From positions 62,001 to 126,000 of the forward strand of contig JBASDX010000002.1 of assembly GCA_049652385.1 (NCBI GenBank): a stretch of 64,000 bases of DNA, read 5' to 3'. Below, piece by piece: positions 25,819-35,693 of this stretch. The position numbers were made by a program, and so were the translations under genes. Each line of letters opens with the position of its first letter. The stretch's first letter is position 1. The notes beneath the pieces are model-generated. The model worked only from the letters and a program-made list of their open reading frames with translations. It made no database searches and had not been told where the DNA came from. Source of the stretch: DMER64 sp049652385 (GTDB taxonomy: Bacteria; Bacteroidota; Bacteroidia; Bacteroidales; UBA932).

Positions 25819-26937
25819 ATGAAAATCGCATATTTGTCTGTTTTCTATCCGTTTCGTGGAGGAATTGCACAATTCAATGCCAACCTCTACCGGGAACTGG
25901 AAAAAACACATACGGTACAAGCATACAATTTTAGCCGGCAGTATCCTTCTTTGTTGTTTCCGGGGAAGACGCAACACGTTCCGAAGGAAGACGAAGCCGT
26001 TCAGATTGCATCCCAAGCCGTACTAGATTCCATCAATCCCTTTTCATACGCTAAGACGGCTGCACGTATCAATAAGGAACAACCCGACTTATTGCTTATG
26101 CGGTATTGGATGCCCTTTTTTGCTCCTTCCTTGGGAACGGTGGCACGTAAGGTGAGAAAGAAAGGAACGAAAACCCTTGCAATTATTGATAATTTGATTC
26201 CACACGAGCGTAAGGTGGCCGATCAGACGTTATCCCGTTGGTTCTTAAAACAATTGGACGGTTGTGTGGCCATGAGCCAGGCGGTCAAAGACGATATAAG
26301 GGCACTCAATCCGCACATACCATGCATCTTAAAACCGCACCCTTTGTATAACCATTTTGGAGAACGACAGGATGTACAAAAAGCCAAAGCGGAATTGGGT
26401 CTGGATCCAAACAGCAAGACGTTGTTGTTTTTTGGATTTATAAGGGATTATAAAGGATTGGATTTGTTGCTGGCATCTTTTGCAGATTTGGGGGACGACT
26501 ACCAGCTGGTCATTGCAGGAGAGAGTTATGGAAGTTTTGACAAGTACGATAAAATGATTGAAAAACTGCCCAATCCCGGAGCGGTAAAAGTGTTCAATCG
26601 ATACATATCCGATGCAGAAGTACCTGTCTTTTTTTCTGCAGCAGACGTTTGTGTATTGCCATACAAAACGGCTACTCAAAGCGGTATTACGGCTATGGCC
26701 TATCATTTTGATGTGCCTGTGATTGTGACACCTGCCGGAGGATTGGCTCAGGCTGTTGAAGGTCCCGGAACGGGCCTGGTAACGAATAGAACAGAAGTGC
26801 AGGCGCTTACACAAACCATACGAAAATTTTATTCCATGGACAGAGACTTTTTTGTCAAAAATATAGGACAGATAAAAGAGGTACTTTCCTGGGACAGTTT
26901 TGCTCGTGATTTGATAACATTCGTCAATAACCATTAA
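25819..26937 (+). CDS. GT4-family glycosyltransferase
   Basis: A 372-residue GT-B glycosyltransferase. The N-terminal half has the Gly-rich acceptor-side loop (YPFRGGIAQFNANLYREL), and the C-terminal half has the nucleotide-sugar part with LLFFGFIRDYKGLDLLLASF, VCVLPYKTATQSGITAMAY and PVIVTPAGGLAQAV, where GT4 enzymes bind the donor. It probably acts at the inner face of the inner membrane in glycan or lipid glycosylation; the sugar cannot be told. It has its own promoter and stands alone between the ribosomal operon and the peptidase genes. Confidence 0.9.
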   Translation: MKIAYLSVFYPFRGGIAQFNANLYRELEKTHTVQAYNFSRQYPSLLFPGKTQHVPKEDEAVQIASQAVLDSINPFSYAKTAARINKEQPDLLLMRYWMPFFAPSLGTVARKVRKKGTKTLAIIDNLIPHERKVADQTLSRWFLKQLDGCVAMSQAVKDDIRALNPHIPCILKPHPLYNHFGERQDVQKAKAELGLDPNSKTLLFFGFIRDYKGLDLLLASFADLGDDYQLVIAGESYGSFDKYDKMIEKLPNPGAVKVFNRYISDAEVPVFFSAADVCVLPYKTATQSGITAMAYHFDVPVIVTPAGGLAQAVEGPGTGLVTNRTEVQALTQTIRKFYSMDRDFFVKNIGQIKEVLSWDSFARDLITFVNNH

Positions 26938-26952
26938 AAATAAACACCCATT

Positions 26953-29055
26953 ATGAAAAAAACATTTTTACTAGTAATCCTCGGCTTTCTTGCAGCCGGA
27001 GCATGTAATCCAATGAAAAACAACCCTTTGTTAAAGGAGTATGACACTCCTTTTAAGACACCTCCGTTCCATCTTATTAAAACGGAACATTTTATGCCGG
27101 CTATAAAAGAGGCCATGGCACAACACCAGGCAGAAATTGACGCTATTGTCAACAATCAGGAAGAGCCCACCTTTGAAAATACAGTGGCGGCTTATGACAG
27201 GGCCGGAGAGTTGTTGGGACGTATCAATTCTGTTTTTTCCACGCTCAATAGTGCAAATACGAACGAACAACTGCAGGCGTTAGCCAGAGAAATGACGCCT
27301 ATGCTTACGCGTCACAGAAATGAAATTCAATTGAATCCTGTCCTCTTTGAGCGGATTGAGAAGTTGTACCATATCAGGGAAGAGCTGGATCTTGATGCTC
27401 AACAACTGAGGACATTGGAAAAGTATTACGATGATTTTGTGCGTGGTGGAGCCGCTTTGCCCGATGAAGACAAAGAAGTGTTAAAAGGCATTAATACGCA
27501 ATTGTCCAATTTGAGCCTGCAATTCAGCCAAAATTTGCTGGCAGAAACAAAAGCATTTAAACTGGTAGTGGATAATGTGGAAGATTTGGCAGGGCTTCCG
27601 GAAAACAACGTACAAGCCGCAGCCAGTCTGGCTACTCAGCTGGGAATGGAAGGGAAATACGTGTTTACTCCCGACAAACCTTCCTGGATCCCTTTCCTGC
27701 AATACGTGCACAACAGAGAGTTGCGGGAAGCGTTGTACAAAGGTTATTACATGAGGGGTGATAACGAAAACGAAAACGACAACAAAGAAATCATCGGCCG
27801 GATTGTCAACTTAAGGCTCCAAAGAGCAAAACTCTTAGGTTTTGATACGTATGCAGATTTTGTCTTGGTCAACAATATGGCCAAAACGCCGGAAGCCGTG
27901 TATGCTTTCTTGCAACGCGTCTGGAAACCGGCCCTCAGGGTTGCCAAAGAAGAACTCGCGGCCATGCAGAAGATTGCCGACAGGGAAGGAGCCGGCTTTA
28001 AACTGGAAAGCTGGGATTGGTGGTATTATGCAGAAAAACTGCGTAAAGAAAAATACGACCTGGACGAGCAAGAAATCAAACCGTACTTTAAACTGGAAAA
28101 CGTAAGGGACGGCATGTTCTACGTTGCCAATAAATTGTACGGCCTGACGTTTGAAAAACATACGGATATTCCCGTATACGATCCGGAAGTGGAAACGTAT
28201 GAAGTCATAGACAAAGACGGAAGCCACCTGGCTATTCTGTATCTGGACTATCCGGCACGTGCCGGCAAAAACGCAGGAGCCTGGTGTTCCGGTATGCGCA
28301 GGTACAGAGTCCTGGAAGACGGCAGCGAACAGTTTCCCCTGGTGACGGTAACTACCAATTTTCCGGCCCGGGTAGGTGATCAACCCGTGCTGCTGAGCTG
28401 GGACGAGGCAGAAACGCTGTTCCACGAATTCGGGCACGCACTGCATTCATTCTTCAGCCGTGGCAAATACGGACGGATTTGCGGTTCTATTCCCAGGGAT
28501 ATGATTGAGCTGCCTTCACAAATAGACGAGCATTGGGCCATTGAGCCGGAAGTGCTGGAAGTATACGCACGTCATTATGAAACAGACGAACCCATGCCGG
28601 CCGATCTGATCAAACGCCTGGTAAACAGCGGACACTTTAACCAAGGTTTCATTACAGTGGAATTTATTGCCGCTGCCTTGCTGGATATGGACTACCACAT
28701 GGCCACCGAAGAGAGGGAGTACGATGTAAACGCTTTTGAGAAGGAAACGTTGAAAAAATACGGTTTGATAGACGAAATACTGCCCAGGTACCGTTCTACC
28801 TACTTCTCTCACATTTTCAGCGGAGGTTATGCCGTTGGTTACTATGTGTATCTGTGGGCAGAAGTATTGGATTCCGATGCGTTTGACGCATTTGCAGAGA
28901 CGGGGGATATTTTTAATCAGGAATATGCAGAAAAATTCCGTAAATACATCCTTGCAGAAGGCGGTTTGGACGAGGCTATGGAACAATATGTACGCTTCCG
29001 TGGTAAAGAACCTACGGAAATTCCTTTGTTGCGTAACCGCGGTTTGTTAAAATAA
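26953..29055 (+). CDS. M3-family peptidase (peptidyl-dipeptidase Dcp-like), lipoprotein
   Basis: A 700-residue zinc oligopeptidase with an all-helical M3 fold. The zinc motif LFHEFGHALHSFFS gives His491, Glu492 and His495; the third ligand Glu lies in the helix after it (MIELPSQIDEHW). Unlike cytosolic Dcp of E. coli it has a lipoprotein signal, MKKTFLLVILGFLAAGAC, so it probably works in the periplasm, cutting dipeptides from peptide C-termini. The next gene, another lipoprotein hydrolase, follows after 7 bp. Confidence 0.93.
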   Translation: MKKTFLLVILGFLAAGACNPMKNNPLLKEYDTPFKTPPFHLIKTEHFMPAIKEAMAQHQAEIDAIVNNQEEPTFENTVAAYDRAGELLGRINSVFSTLNSANTNEQLQALAREMTPMLTRHRNEIQLNPVLFERIEKLYHIREELDLDAQQLRTLEKYYDDFVRGGAALPDEDKEVLKGINTQLSNLSLQFSQNLLAETKAFKLVVDNVEDLAGLPENNVQAAASLATQLGMEGKYVFTPDKPSWIPFLQYVHNRELREALYKGYYMRGDNENENDNKEIIGRIVNLRLQRAKLLGFDTYADFVLVNNMAKTPEAVYAFLQRVWKPALRVAKEELAAMQKIADREGAGFKLESWDWWYYAEKLRKEKYDLDEQEIKPYFKLENVRDGMFYVANKLYGLTFEKHTDIPVYDPEVETYEVIDKDGSHLAILYLDYPARAGKNAGAWCSGMRRYRVLEDGSEQFPLVTVTTNFPARVGDQPVLLSWDEAETLFHEFGHALHSFFSRGKYGRICGSIPRDMIELPSQIDEHWAIEPEVLEVYARHYETDEPMPADLIKRLVNSGHFNQGFITVEFIAAALLDMDYHMATEEREYDVNAFEKETLKKYGLIDEILPRYRSTYFSHIFSGGYAVGYYVYLWAEVLDSDAFDAFAETGDIFNQEYAEKFRKYILAEGGLDEAMEQYVRFRGKEPTEIPLLRNRGLLK

Positions 29056-29062
29056 GCGTACC

Positions 29063-30265
29063 ATGAAAAAAGCAGGCTTTTTTCTTATCCTGGGCCTTTG
29101 GCTGGCCGTGGCATGTGCCGGAGGCTCTCAAAGACCCGTTGTGCCCACTGCCTCGCCAAAAAAAGTAGGGATGGATGCGGAGCATTTGTCTCTGGTGGAC
29201 GATGTTATTTGGGACGCCATCCGGGCAGAAGACATACCGGGAGCCGTCCTGGCGGTAGTACGTCACGGGAAAATGGTGTATTTGAAAGCGTATGGGAACC
29301 GTCAACTGGTTCCCGATACGCTTCCCATGACAACAGAAACGGTATTCGACATGGCCTCTGTCAGTAAATGCGTAGGTACCACCTTGAGTATTATGCAATT
29401 GATTGAAAGGGGACAAATCAGGCTGGTAGACCCTGTGGATGTATACCTGCCCGATTTTCAACCATGGGAAGATAAAGAAACCGGTCGTAAAATACGTATT
29501 ACAGTGGCCGATTTACTGACACATACATCGGGATTGCCGGCATACGGTCCTACAGAAGAACTGATTGAAAAGTATGGTTCTCCTTCACCGGAGGGGTTGC
29601 TGGAATACATTTGTCATTGTCCGCGTATTTATAAGCCCAAGGAAGGGCATGTGTATAGTTGTTTAAATTTTATTACGTTGCAACATATTCTGGAGAAAGT
29701 GACGGGGACTACCCTGGCGGCCTATGCACAGGAAAACGTCTTTGACGCGTTGGGACTGCAACATACCACGTACAACCCGCAAGGCGAAACACTGGCTTTG
29801 TGTGCCCCCACAGAGGTGCAGGAGGACGGTTTGCCGCTGATAGGAAAAGTCCACGACCCGCTGGCGCGTTTGCTTAACGACGGCAATTCCGGCAACGCGG
29901 GGGTATTTTCCAACGCAGAGGATTTGGCCGTTATTGCCGTAGCTTTATTGAACGGCGGTACCATACAAGGACGTAGAATTTTAGGACCTCTGACGGTTCA
30001 AACCATGGAAAGGGTACCGGCCGATGTGAAAGCGTTTGGAAGGAACCTGGGCTGGGGCAGAGCCGGTTCCTGGAACGGAGATTTGTTCAATCCCAAGACG
30101 GTTTACGGACATACCGGTTATACGGGAACGAGCATGGTGCTGGATCCGGAAACAGATACGGCCATCATCTTGCTGGCCAACCGGGTACATCCCCACGATG
30201 ACGGAGCCGCCATAAGCATGCGTACACGCGTAGCCAATATAGTGGCCGGCTCCATTATGAAATAA
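29063..30265 (+). CDS. Serine hydrolase, beta-lactamase/class C fold, lipoprotein
   Basis: A 400-residue member of the beta-lactamase-related serine hydrolases (PF00144 type). The nucleophile motif is SVSK with Ser99 and Lys102; YSCLNF at ~197-202 takes the place of the Tyr-x-Asn motif; HTGYTGT near 353 stands for the third (KTG-like) motif. Signal MKKAGFFLILGLWLAVAC gives a lipidated Cys18. Such enzymes include esterases, D-amino peptidases and penicillin-binding proteins; the substrate is unknown. It is in an operon with the M3 peptidase. Confidence 0.88.
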   Translation: MKKAGFFLILGLWLAVACAGGSQRPVVPTASPKKVGMDAEHLSLVDDVIWDAIRAEDIPGAVLAVVRHGKMVYLKAYGNRQLVPDTLPMTTETVFDMASVSKCVGTTLSIMQLIERGQIRLVDPVDVYLPDFQPWEDKETGRKIRITVADLLTHTSGLPAYGPTEELIEKYGSPSPEGLLEYICHCPRIYKPKEGHVYSCLNFITLQHILEKVTGTTLAAYAQENVFDALGLQHTTYNPQGETLALCAPTEVQEDGLPLIGKVHDPLARLLNDGNSGNAGVFSNAEDLAVIAVALLNGGTIQGRRILGPLTVQTMERVPADVKAFGRNLGWGRAGSWNGDLFNPKTVYGHTGYTGTSMVLDPETDTAIILLANRVHPHDDGAAISMRTRVANIVAGSIMK

Positions 30266-30284
30266 ATAACGTACAGGCAAAAAA

Positions 30285-30318
30285 AAAGCCGGCTAAGCAT
30301 GCTTAGTCGGCTTTTTTT
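30285..30318. terminator. Bidirectional terminator between convergent genes
   Basis: AAAGCCGGCTAAGC (30285-30298) pairs with GCTTAGTCGGCTTT (30301-30314) across a 2-nt loop with one G-U pair; runs of A on the left and T on the right let it work in both directions, for the serine hydrolase and the SusD gene. Confidence 0.85.
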
Positions 30319-30337
30319 TGGTGGCTATCAACAAGTA

Positions 30338-32284
30338 CTATTCTTTTTTATCCCACCATACGGGATCGCTCCAGATGGGGCCGTTTTCAAATGTCAGAGC
30401 CAGAGGGTTGGACGCTAAAGCGTTATCTTTGTTGTAGTTGGTTTCGTGCGAGCATTGGCTGTAGCGGCGGAACCAGTAGTTGTCGTCGTTGGGGGAAGTG
30501 CCGGGGAATTTGTTGGGTGCTGAAAACTCGGCAGGTCTTACGTAGTTCAGGTAAACTTGTCCAAAGTTTCCGATGTTTCCGGCTCCGTAGTTGAAGCGAC
30601 GCATATCGTTCCAGGTTTCTACCTGGATACCCATGGCAATGGTCTTCTGCAACATGATATCGGACATGGTCAACTCGGCGGCGCTTTGAGCTACAGCCGG
30701 GCTAGCCATGTAGGCGTCAATATCGGCCTGATTCATGGGATGCTGGTCCGGATTGGCTGTGCCCATGGCTTGCCATTCCCTCAATTTGATTTGCATGCGG
30801 TCAAAGCTGGCTCTGATACCTGCCTTGTAGGCTTCAAAAGCGGCTCCGGCATTGCCTTGACGCATGTACACCTCGGCTTTGATGAAGCACATTTCGTAGT
30901 ATGTCAGGATATCTGAGTCAGAGTCCGGGCGACACCAAAACGAACCGGTTCCGGCCACGGCATTGGAAGCAGCGCTCGGATAGAAATACGAGTCGTTAAG
31001 AGCTCTTCCACCCGTTTGTGACTGAGCCAAAGCCCTCATATTAACATACTGCAGGTCTTTTACCTGTTTGTAGTCGTTTGTTTGTATGTACATGGTGCCT
31101 TTGGGGTATGTAACGTGAACCACATCTCCTTCCACGGAGCAGGGGAATCCTTCAGCTTCAAAGAAAGCCACAATATCGGCCCTGTCGTTGGCATTGGTAA
31201 TGGTATACTGGTTTTTCACATTTGCTGTAGCCACGGTGGCATTGAGCAGAGCTCCATAGATCCTGCGAGTACCGTACATCACGTCTACACCAACGTCGCG
31301 TGCCCATTTGTAACTAAGGATAGCTCCTCCGTCTCCGATTACAATGTTGCTCATACGGGCAGGAAATACTTTACCGGTACGCGGGTCCATAACGCCTTTA
31401 CCTTTCAGGTTGGTATGCAAATCCAAATACCATTTTGTATACCGTTGTGTGGCACCCCATGCAGCGCAGTCCCAAATCACACTATTCTGGTACGGGTCAC
31501 CAACGGTGAAGTTGGTATCCTGATTACCGGAGTTGTTGTGCTTCATGATGGTATTATCCGCATTGGATTGAGGAGCCTTTGACAGAGCAGCCAAAATATC
31601 TTCCGGTTTGTACAACGATGATTTTTTGGACAACTTGTTCAACCAACGGGCCTTTAGTCCGTTAACCAATTTTATCCATTTTTGGACGTCCCCGTTGTTC
31701 CAGCTGTCACCGGCAGCCAAAGGAGTAGCGCCTTCTTCCTGTGCTTTGTTGAAAAATTCCAATGCCAGGTCCAGGCGTTCCATACAGCCGTTAAAAATGG
31801 TTTTTCCATCATCGTATACAGGTGTGGGATTGCTTCCCAGGGGTTCTGAATACGGCATTTCTCCATATAAATCGGCCATAAGCATGTAGCCCATGGCATG
31901 GATGGTATGAGCCGCTCCAATATAATGGTAAGCTCCTGTCTTTTCTGCCGCTTCTATCATGTCATCCAGGTTACAGGCTGCGCCAATAAACCAGTTCTGA
32001 TAAGACGTGGTGGTAGCTGCCTGAGAAGGATTCCATGCAGAGAGCAAGCCGTTTGCCGTGGTAGTAGATGTTTGTGTCATAAGACCCGCAATTGTTACCC
32101 CACGCATACTGGCGTTTGCCCATGCATACATATAATAGTGTTGAATCCAGGGAAGCCGGCTATCAACGGTAGCGCTGGCGTTGTTTGGGTTATCCGGGTC
32201 CACGTTTACATCCAGCCAGTCGTTACAACCGGTAATTCCAATGGTAATCAACAGACTTAAAGTGATATATAATATTTTTTTCAT
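30338..32284 (-). CDS. SusD/RagB-family outer-membrane lipoprotein
   Basis: A 648-residue surface lipoprotein (lipobox ITGC, Cys20) of the SusD-like_2 type: NDWLDVNVDPDNPNNAS after the Cys, helical TPR-like repeats through the middle, and a C-terminal part with MQKTIAMGIQVETWNDMRRFNYG-like text (DIMLQKTIAMGIQVETWND). SusD proteins bind the nutrient (glycan or peptide) and act as a lid on the partner SusC. It follows its SusC gene by 21 bp. No glycosidase or regulator stands next to it, so the substrate cannot be inferred. Confidence 0.93.
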   Translation of the reverse strand: MKKILYITLSLLITIGITGCNDWLDVNVDPDNPNNASATVDSRLPWIQHYYMYAWANASMRGVTIAGLMTQTSTTTANGLLSAWNPSQAATTTSYQNWFIGAACNLDDMIEAAEKTGAYHYIGAAHTIHAMGYMLMADLYGEMPYSEPLGSNPTPVYDDGKTIFNGCMERLDLALEFFNKAQEEGATPLAAGDSWNNGDVQKWIKLVNGLKARWLNKLSKKSSLYKPEDILAALSKAPQSNADNTIMKHNNSGNQDTNFTVGDPYQNSVIWDCAAWGATQRYTKWYLDLHTNLKGKGVMDPRTGKVFPARMSNIVIGDGGAILSYKWARDVGVDVMYGTRRIYGALLNATVATANVKNQYTITNANDRADIVAFFEAEGFPCSVEGDVVHVTYPKGTMYIQTNDYKQVKDLQYVNMRALAQSQTGGRALNDSYFYPSAASNAVAGTGSFWCRPDSDSDILTYYEMCFIKAEVYMRQGNAGAAFEAYKAGIRASFDRMQIKLREWQAMGTANPDQHPMNQADIDAYMASPAVAQSAAELTMSDIMLQKTIAMGIQVETWNDMRRFNYGAGNIGNFGQVYLNYVRPAEFSAPNKFPGTSPNDDNYWFRRYSQCSHETNYNKDNALASNPLALTFENGPIWSDPVWWDKKE

Positions 32285-32305
32285 AATCTTAAATTTTAAA
32301 TCTGT

Positions 32306-35300
32306 TTAGAAAGATAAGTTTATACCAAATGCCAAACCTGCCGTGGCCGGAACACCACAATAGTCAATACCGGATGATCCGGAACCGCCGGTACCGGAAC
32401 CTGAGACACTGACTTCCGGATCCATTCCTTTGTAATTGCTCCATAAGAACAAGTTGGTTCCTGTAAGGGTAGCCGTCATGCCTTTGATGAAGCCTTTGTT
32501 TTTAAACAAATCTTTGAAGTCGTAAGAAATGGACAGGGCACGCAAACGTAGCCAATTGGTGTCTGTAAGCAAGTTGTATGCGTTGGCCGCATAGTTGCTC
32601 CAATAGCTTTGTATCATGAAATCGCCGCTTTTTTCAGCTCCGTTAACAATATATTTTTGGCCTGATTTGTACGTATAGCTTACAGGTTGTCCGGTTTTGC
32701 TGGATACGCCTTCTACCGTAACCGATTGGCGATCCAATGTACGCGGTGACAAACCGCTGTTCAGCAGCAGATATTCCGTACCGTTGTAAATCAAGCCTCC
32801 TTTACGGATGTCCAGTAATACGGAGAAGCTCAAATTTTTGTAGGTAAAGGTGTTGCCCAATCCTCCAATGAGTTGGGGCTCACGATTACCCAGTACGTTT
32901 GTGGCAACCCCGGTGGTTTTGTATAATCCGGTAGTTTCATCCACAATGTAACGTCCGTTAGGATTTTCCACGTCTTTGCCGTCGGCATCTTTCATAGTCT
33001 CCCGTTTCCAATAGTCCCCGGTTATACCCAGGAAATAGCCACCGTTAGGAACGGCGGCAGCTTTTACGCCTCCAATCTGAACGTCGGTAACATAAAACAA
33101 GTCAACGCCTTCCATGAATTTACCCAGGGTACCTCTGTTACCGGACAAGTTCAATGTCAAATCCCAGCTGAAGTTTTTCGTTTCAATGGGAGTAGCCGTA
33201 ATCATCAATTCCATACCCTTGTTCAGCACAGAACCGGAGTTGATGGACATAAAGATATATCCGGTGGATTGCCCCAGACGAGGAGCTGCAATCTGGTTCG
33301 TTGTCTTGCTGTTATAGTATGTAAAGTCCACACCCAGGCGGCCTCCGAAGAAACGCAATTCCGTACCGATTTCCCAGGAAGTTTGAATTTCCGGTTTCAG
33401 GTAAGGGTTACCACGTGTCCAGCTGTTCCCAATACCCACAAAGTCTTCGCTTACAGCAGCCGGCGGCCACAGATAGGTGTTGGTGGCATAGGCAGACGCA
33501 TCTTTACCCACTTGTGCCCAGGATGCACGGATTTTACCGAATGATAAAATGTCGTTTTCCGGGAGCAGTTCGCTGAATACAACACTACCACTGACGGAAG
33601 GGTAGAAGTACGAGCGGTTTTCAATGGGCAGGGTAGAAGACCAGTCGTTACGTCCTGTTACCGTCAGATAAGCAATGTTCTTCCATGCAGCGCGGAATTC
33701 GCCGTATACACCAATCAGACGTTTGCGCATGGTGTTTTCAGTGAAGAATTTGTTTTCGTTGGCAATGTTGGCAAAACTGATGGTTCCGGCAGAAACGAAG
33801 TTGTATCCCCAATGGTTTTGGGTAATGCTTTTAGTGGCTTCTGAAGTTTGTCCCAGTAATAAATTGAAGTCAAAATCACCAAACGTTTTGTGGAAATTGA
33901 GCATCAGGTTGGAGGATACGTATTGGTAGTTCTTATTGTTCTTTGCCAATCGTCCGTTTTGGTATATTTCAGAAACGGCACCTCCGGGAGCTATATACGT
34001 ATATTCGTCGTATTTATAGGTGTCTAAACCTACTCTGTACACGATATTGAACCAATCTGTCACGTCAATATTGGCGTTGACTGATCCGGTCCATCGGTTG
34101 GTTTGGTCGGATAATTTGTTTCTGTTGATGATCCAGTAGGGGTTTTCCCTGTCGGAAGCCAATTCCTGATATTGAGCGAACATGCGGTATTTGGTACCGT
34201 CGTCATTCAGATAATGCTTCATGTCGTCGCTGCGTGACCATCCGTAAACGGCCGTCATGGCTCCGTTACCACCGCCTCCGTACAGTCCGCCGGTAGTAAA
34301 GGTCTTTTGCGTGTTGGCGATGGAATAAGCAACATTGGCACCAACGGTAATTTTCCCGTATTTCTGTTCGCCATTGAAGCGTAAGGTTGTTTTATCATAC
34401 CCGGTCATGGGTACGATACCTTCCTGGTCGTAGCGGGAAGCTGACAAGTAGAAGCTATTATTTTTGGTTCCGCCGGAAATGCTGACCGTATTGTCCCAGA
34501 TATTTCCTCCGCGGAAGAATTCTCTGACGTTGTCGTATGCTTTTCCACTGATTTTTTGTCCCCAGGAATTGTAGGTGTAGTCGCTGAATACGCCGGCCTG
34601 GTTAAAATATCCTCTGCCATATACGTCTTGAAGTTCAGGCAGTGAACTAGCCCAGGAGTAACTGTATTTTGACCCGACATTAACCCTGACAGTACCGTCG
34701 TTAGCTCCTTTTTTGGTAGTAATGACGATTACTCCGTCAGCAGCGCGGGAACCGTACAAAGCGGCAGCAGCAGCTCCTTTTAGTACAGACATGGACTCAA
34801 TATCTTCCGGGTTGATGTCCATGACACGGTTACTGAACGTAGTGGCAGTTTTCATCATACCATCCGTTCCGGAGTTTCCTCCTATGACGGTAGAGTTGTC
34901 GTAGATGATGCCGTCAACCACAAATAAAGGCTGGTTGTCACGACCTTCACTGGCGGAGTTTCCTCCACGAATGATGATAGTGGAACCGGCACCGGCGGAA
35001 CCTCCCGATTGCGTAACGTTAACGCCCGCCACTTTACCGGCCAAAGAGTTGATAACGTTCGTTTGCTTGTTTTTCAGGAGTTCTTCTGCTTTTACTTCCG
35101 TAACGGAGAAACCGAGGGCTTTACGGTCCTTTTTGATACCTAAAGCCGTTACGACAAGTTCTTCCAAAGCAACTGATGACATATTCATGGTAACATGAAT
35201 AACAGATCTTCCGTTTACCGCTTCAATTACAGTATCGAAACCCATAAACGAAAATACAAGGGTACCATCTGCCGGTACATTGATGGAATATGTTCCGTCA

Positions 35301-35491
35301 ATACCGGTTGATTCGCCCCGTGCCGTTCCTTCCACAAGAACGTATACACCAATGAGCGGCTCTCCGGAAGCATCTGTAACTTTTCCGGTGACGTTCACGG
35401 TTTGTCCCCATGAAGGCACTGACACCAATGCCATTAATAAAAAGGCCAGGATAGAAAACCCGTGGCGCTTTCTCAATTTATAAACATCCAT
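32306..35491 (-). CDS. SusC/RagA-family TonB-dependent transporter
   Basis: A 1061-residue outer-membrane transporter: signal peptide (1-29), carboxypeptidase-regulatory-like domain (~33-115, VTGKVTDASGEPLIGVYVLV), plug domain (~120-235, with GSRAADGVIVITTKKG) and a 22-strand barrel ending in FGINLSF. It imports a bulky nutrient using TonB energy together with the SusD lipoprotein encoded just downstream. It is divergent from a second SusCD pair; the two SusC proteins differ in length and sequence, so they are not a recent duplication. Confidence 0.95.
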   Translation of the reverse strand: MDVYKLRKRHGFSILAFLLMALVSVPSWGQTVNVTGKVTDASGEPLIGVYVLVEGTARGESTGIDGTYSINVPADGTLVFSFMGFDTVIEAVNGRSVIHVTMNMSSVALEELVVTALGIKKDRKALGFSVTEVKAEELLKNKQTNVINSLAGKVAGVNVTQSGGSAGAGSTIIIRGGNSASEGRDNQPLFVVDGIIYDNSTVIGGNSGTDGMMKTATTFSNRVMDINPEDIESMSVLKGAAAAALYGSRAADGVIVITTKKGANDGTVRVNVGSKYSYSWASSLPELQDVYGRGYFNQAGVFSDYTYNSWGQKISGKAYDNVREFFRGGNIWDNTVSISGGTKNNSFYLSASRYDQEGIVPMTGYDKTTLRFNGEQKYGKITVGANVAYSIANTQKTFTTGGLYGGGGNGAMTAVYGWSRSDDMKHYLNDDGTKYRMFAQYQELASDRENPYWIINRNKLSDQTNRWTGSVNANIDVTDWFNIVYRVGLDTYKYDEYTYIAPGGAVSEIYQNGRLAKNNKNYQYVSSNLMLNFHKTFGDFDFNLLLGQTSEATKSITQNHWGYNFVSAGTISFANIANENKFFTENTMRKRLIGVYGEFRAAWKNIAYLTVTGRNDWSSTLPIENRSYFYPSVSGSVVFSELLPENDILSFGKIRASWAQVGKDASAYATNTYLWPPAAVSEDFVGIGNSWTRGNPYLKPEIQTSWEIGTELRFFGGRLGVDFTYYNSKTTNQIAAPRLGQSTGYIFMSINSGSVLNKGMELMITATPIETKNFSWDLTLNLSGNRGTLGKFMEGVDLFYVTDVQIGGVKAAAVPNGGYFLGITGDYWKRETMKDADGKDVENPNGRYIVDETTGLYKTTGVATNVLGNREPQLIGGLGNTFTYKNLSFSVLLDIRKGGLIYNGTEYLLLNSGLSPRTLDRQSVTVEGVSSKTGQPVSYTYKSGQKYIVNGAEKSGDFMIQSYWSNYAANAYNLLTDTNWLRLRALSISYDFKDLFKNKGFIKGMTATLTGTNLFLWSNYKGMDPEVSVSGSGTGGSGSSGIDYCGVPATAGLAFGINLSF

Positions 35492-35623
35492 ATGATAAGA
35501 TTTTGGTTGGTTTTAGATGGTAAATATAAAAATAATTCCGATATTCGTGAAAGTGTACCCATAATGTTCCCTCAATTAACAGAACTACTCGCGGGACGCA
35601 CCCTTTTTTCCCGGTACTCTCTA

Positions 35624-35631
35624 TATTTTTG
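35624..35631 (+). promoter_or_regulatory. Possible -7 box of the right-hand SusC gene
   Basis: TATTTTTG fits TAnnTTTG. No clear TTTG is seen 19-21 nt upstream, so the call is weak. The CCTAA repeat tract lies 22 nt downstream of it, between this box and the start codon. Confidence 0.35.
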
Positions 35632-35652
35632 TATATTATTAGTTTAGATTGA

Positions 35653-35683
35653 CCTAACCTAACCTAACCTAACCTAACCTTAA
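35653..35683 (+). repeat. CCTAA pentamer tract (5 units plus a partial one)
   Basis: Five perfect CCTAA units run from 35653 to 35677, followed by CCTTAA. The tract ends about 10 nt before the ATG of the SusC gene at 35694, in the presumed 5' leader. Short tandem repeats in such places can change length by slippage and alter expression; whether that happens here is not shown by one sequence. Confidence 0.9.
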
Positions 35684-35693
35684 TTAATATTAT

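Noticed and set aside
35653..35683. Telomere repeat
   Set aside because: CCTAA-type repeats recall telomeres, but the tract is short and internal, in front of a bacterial gene.
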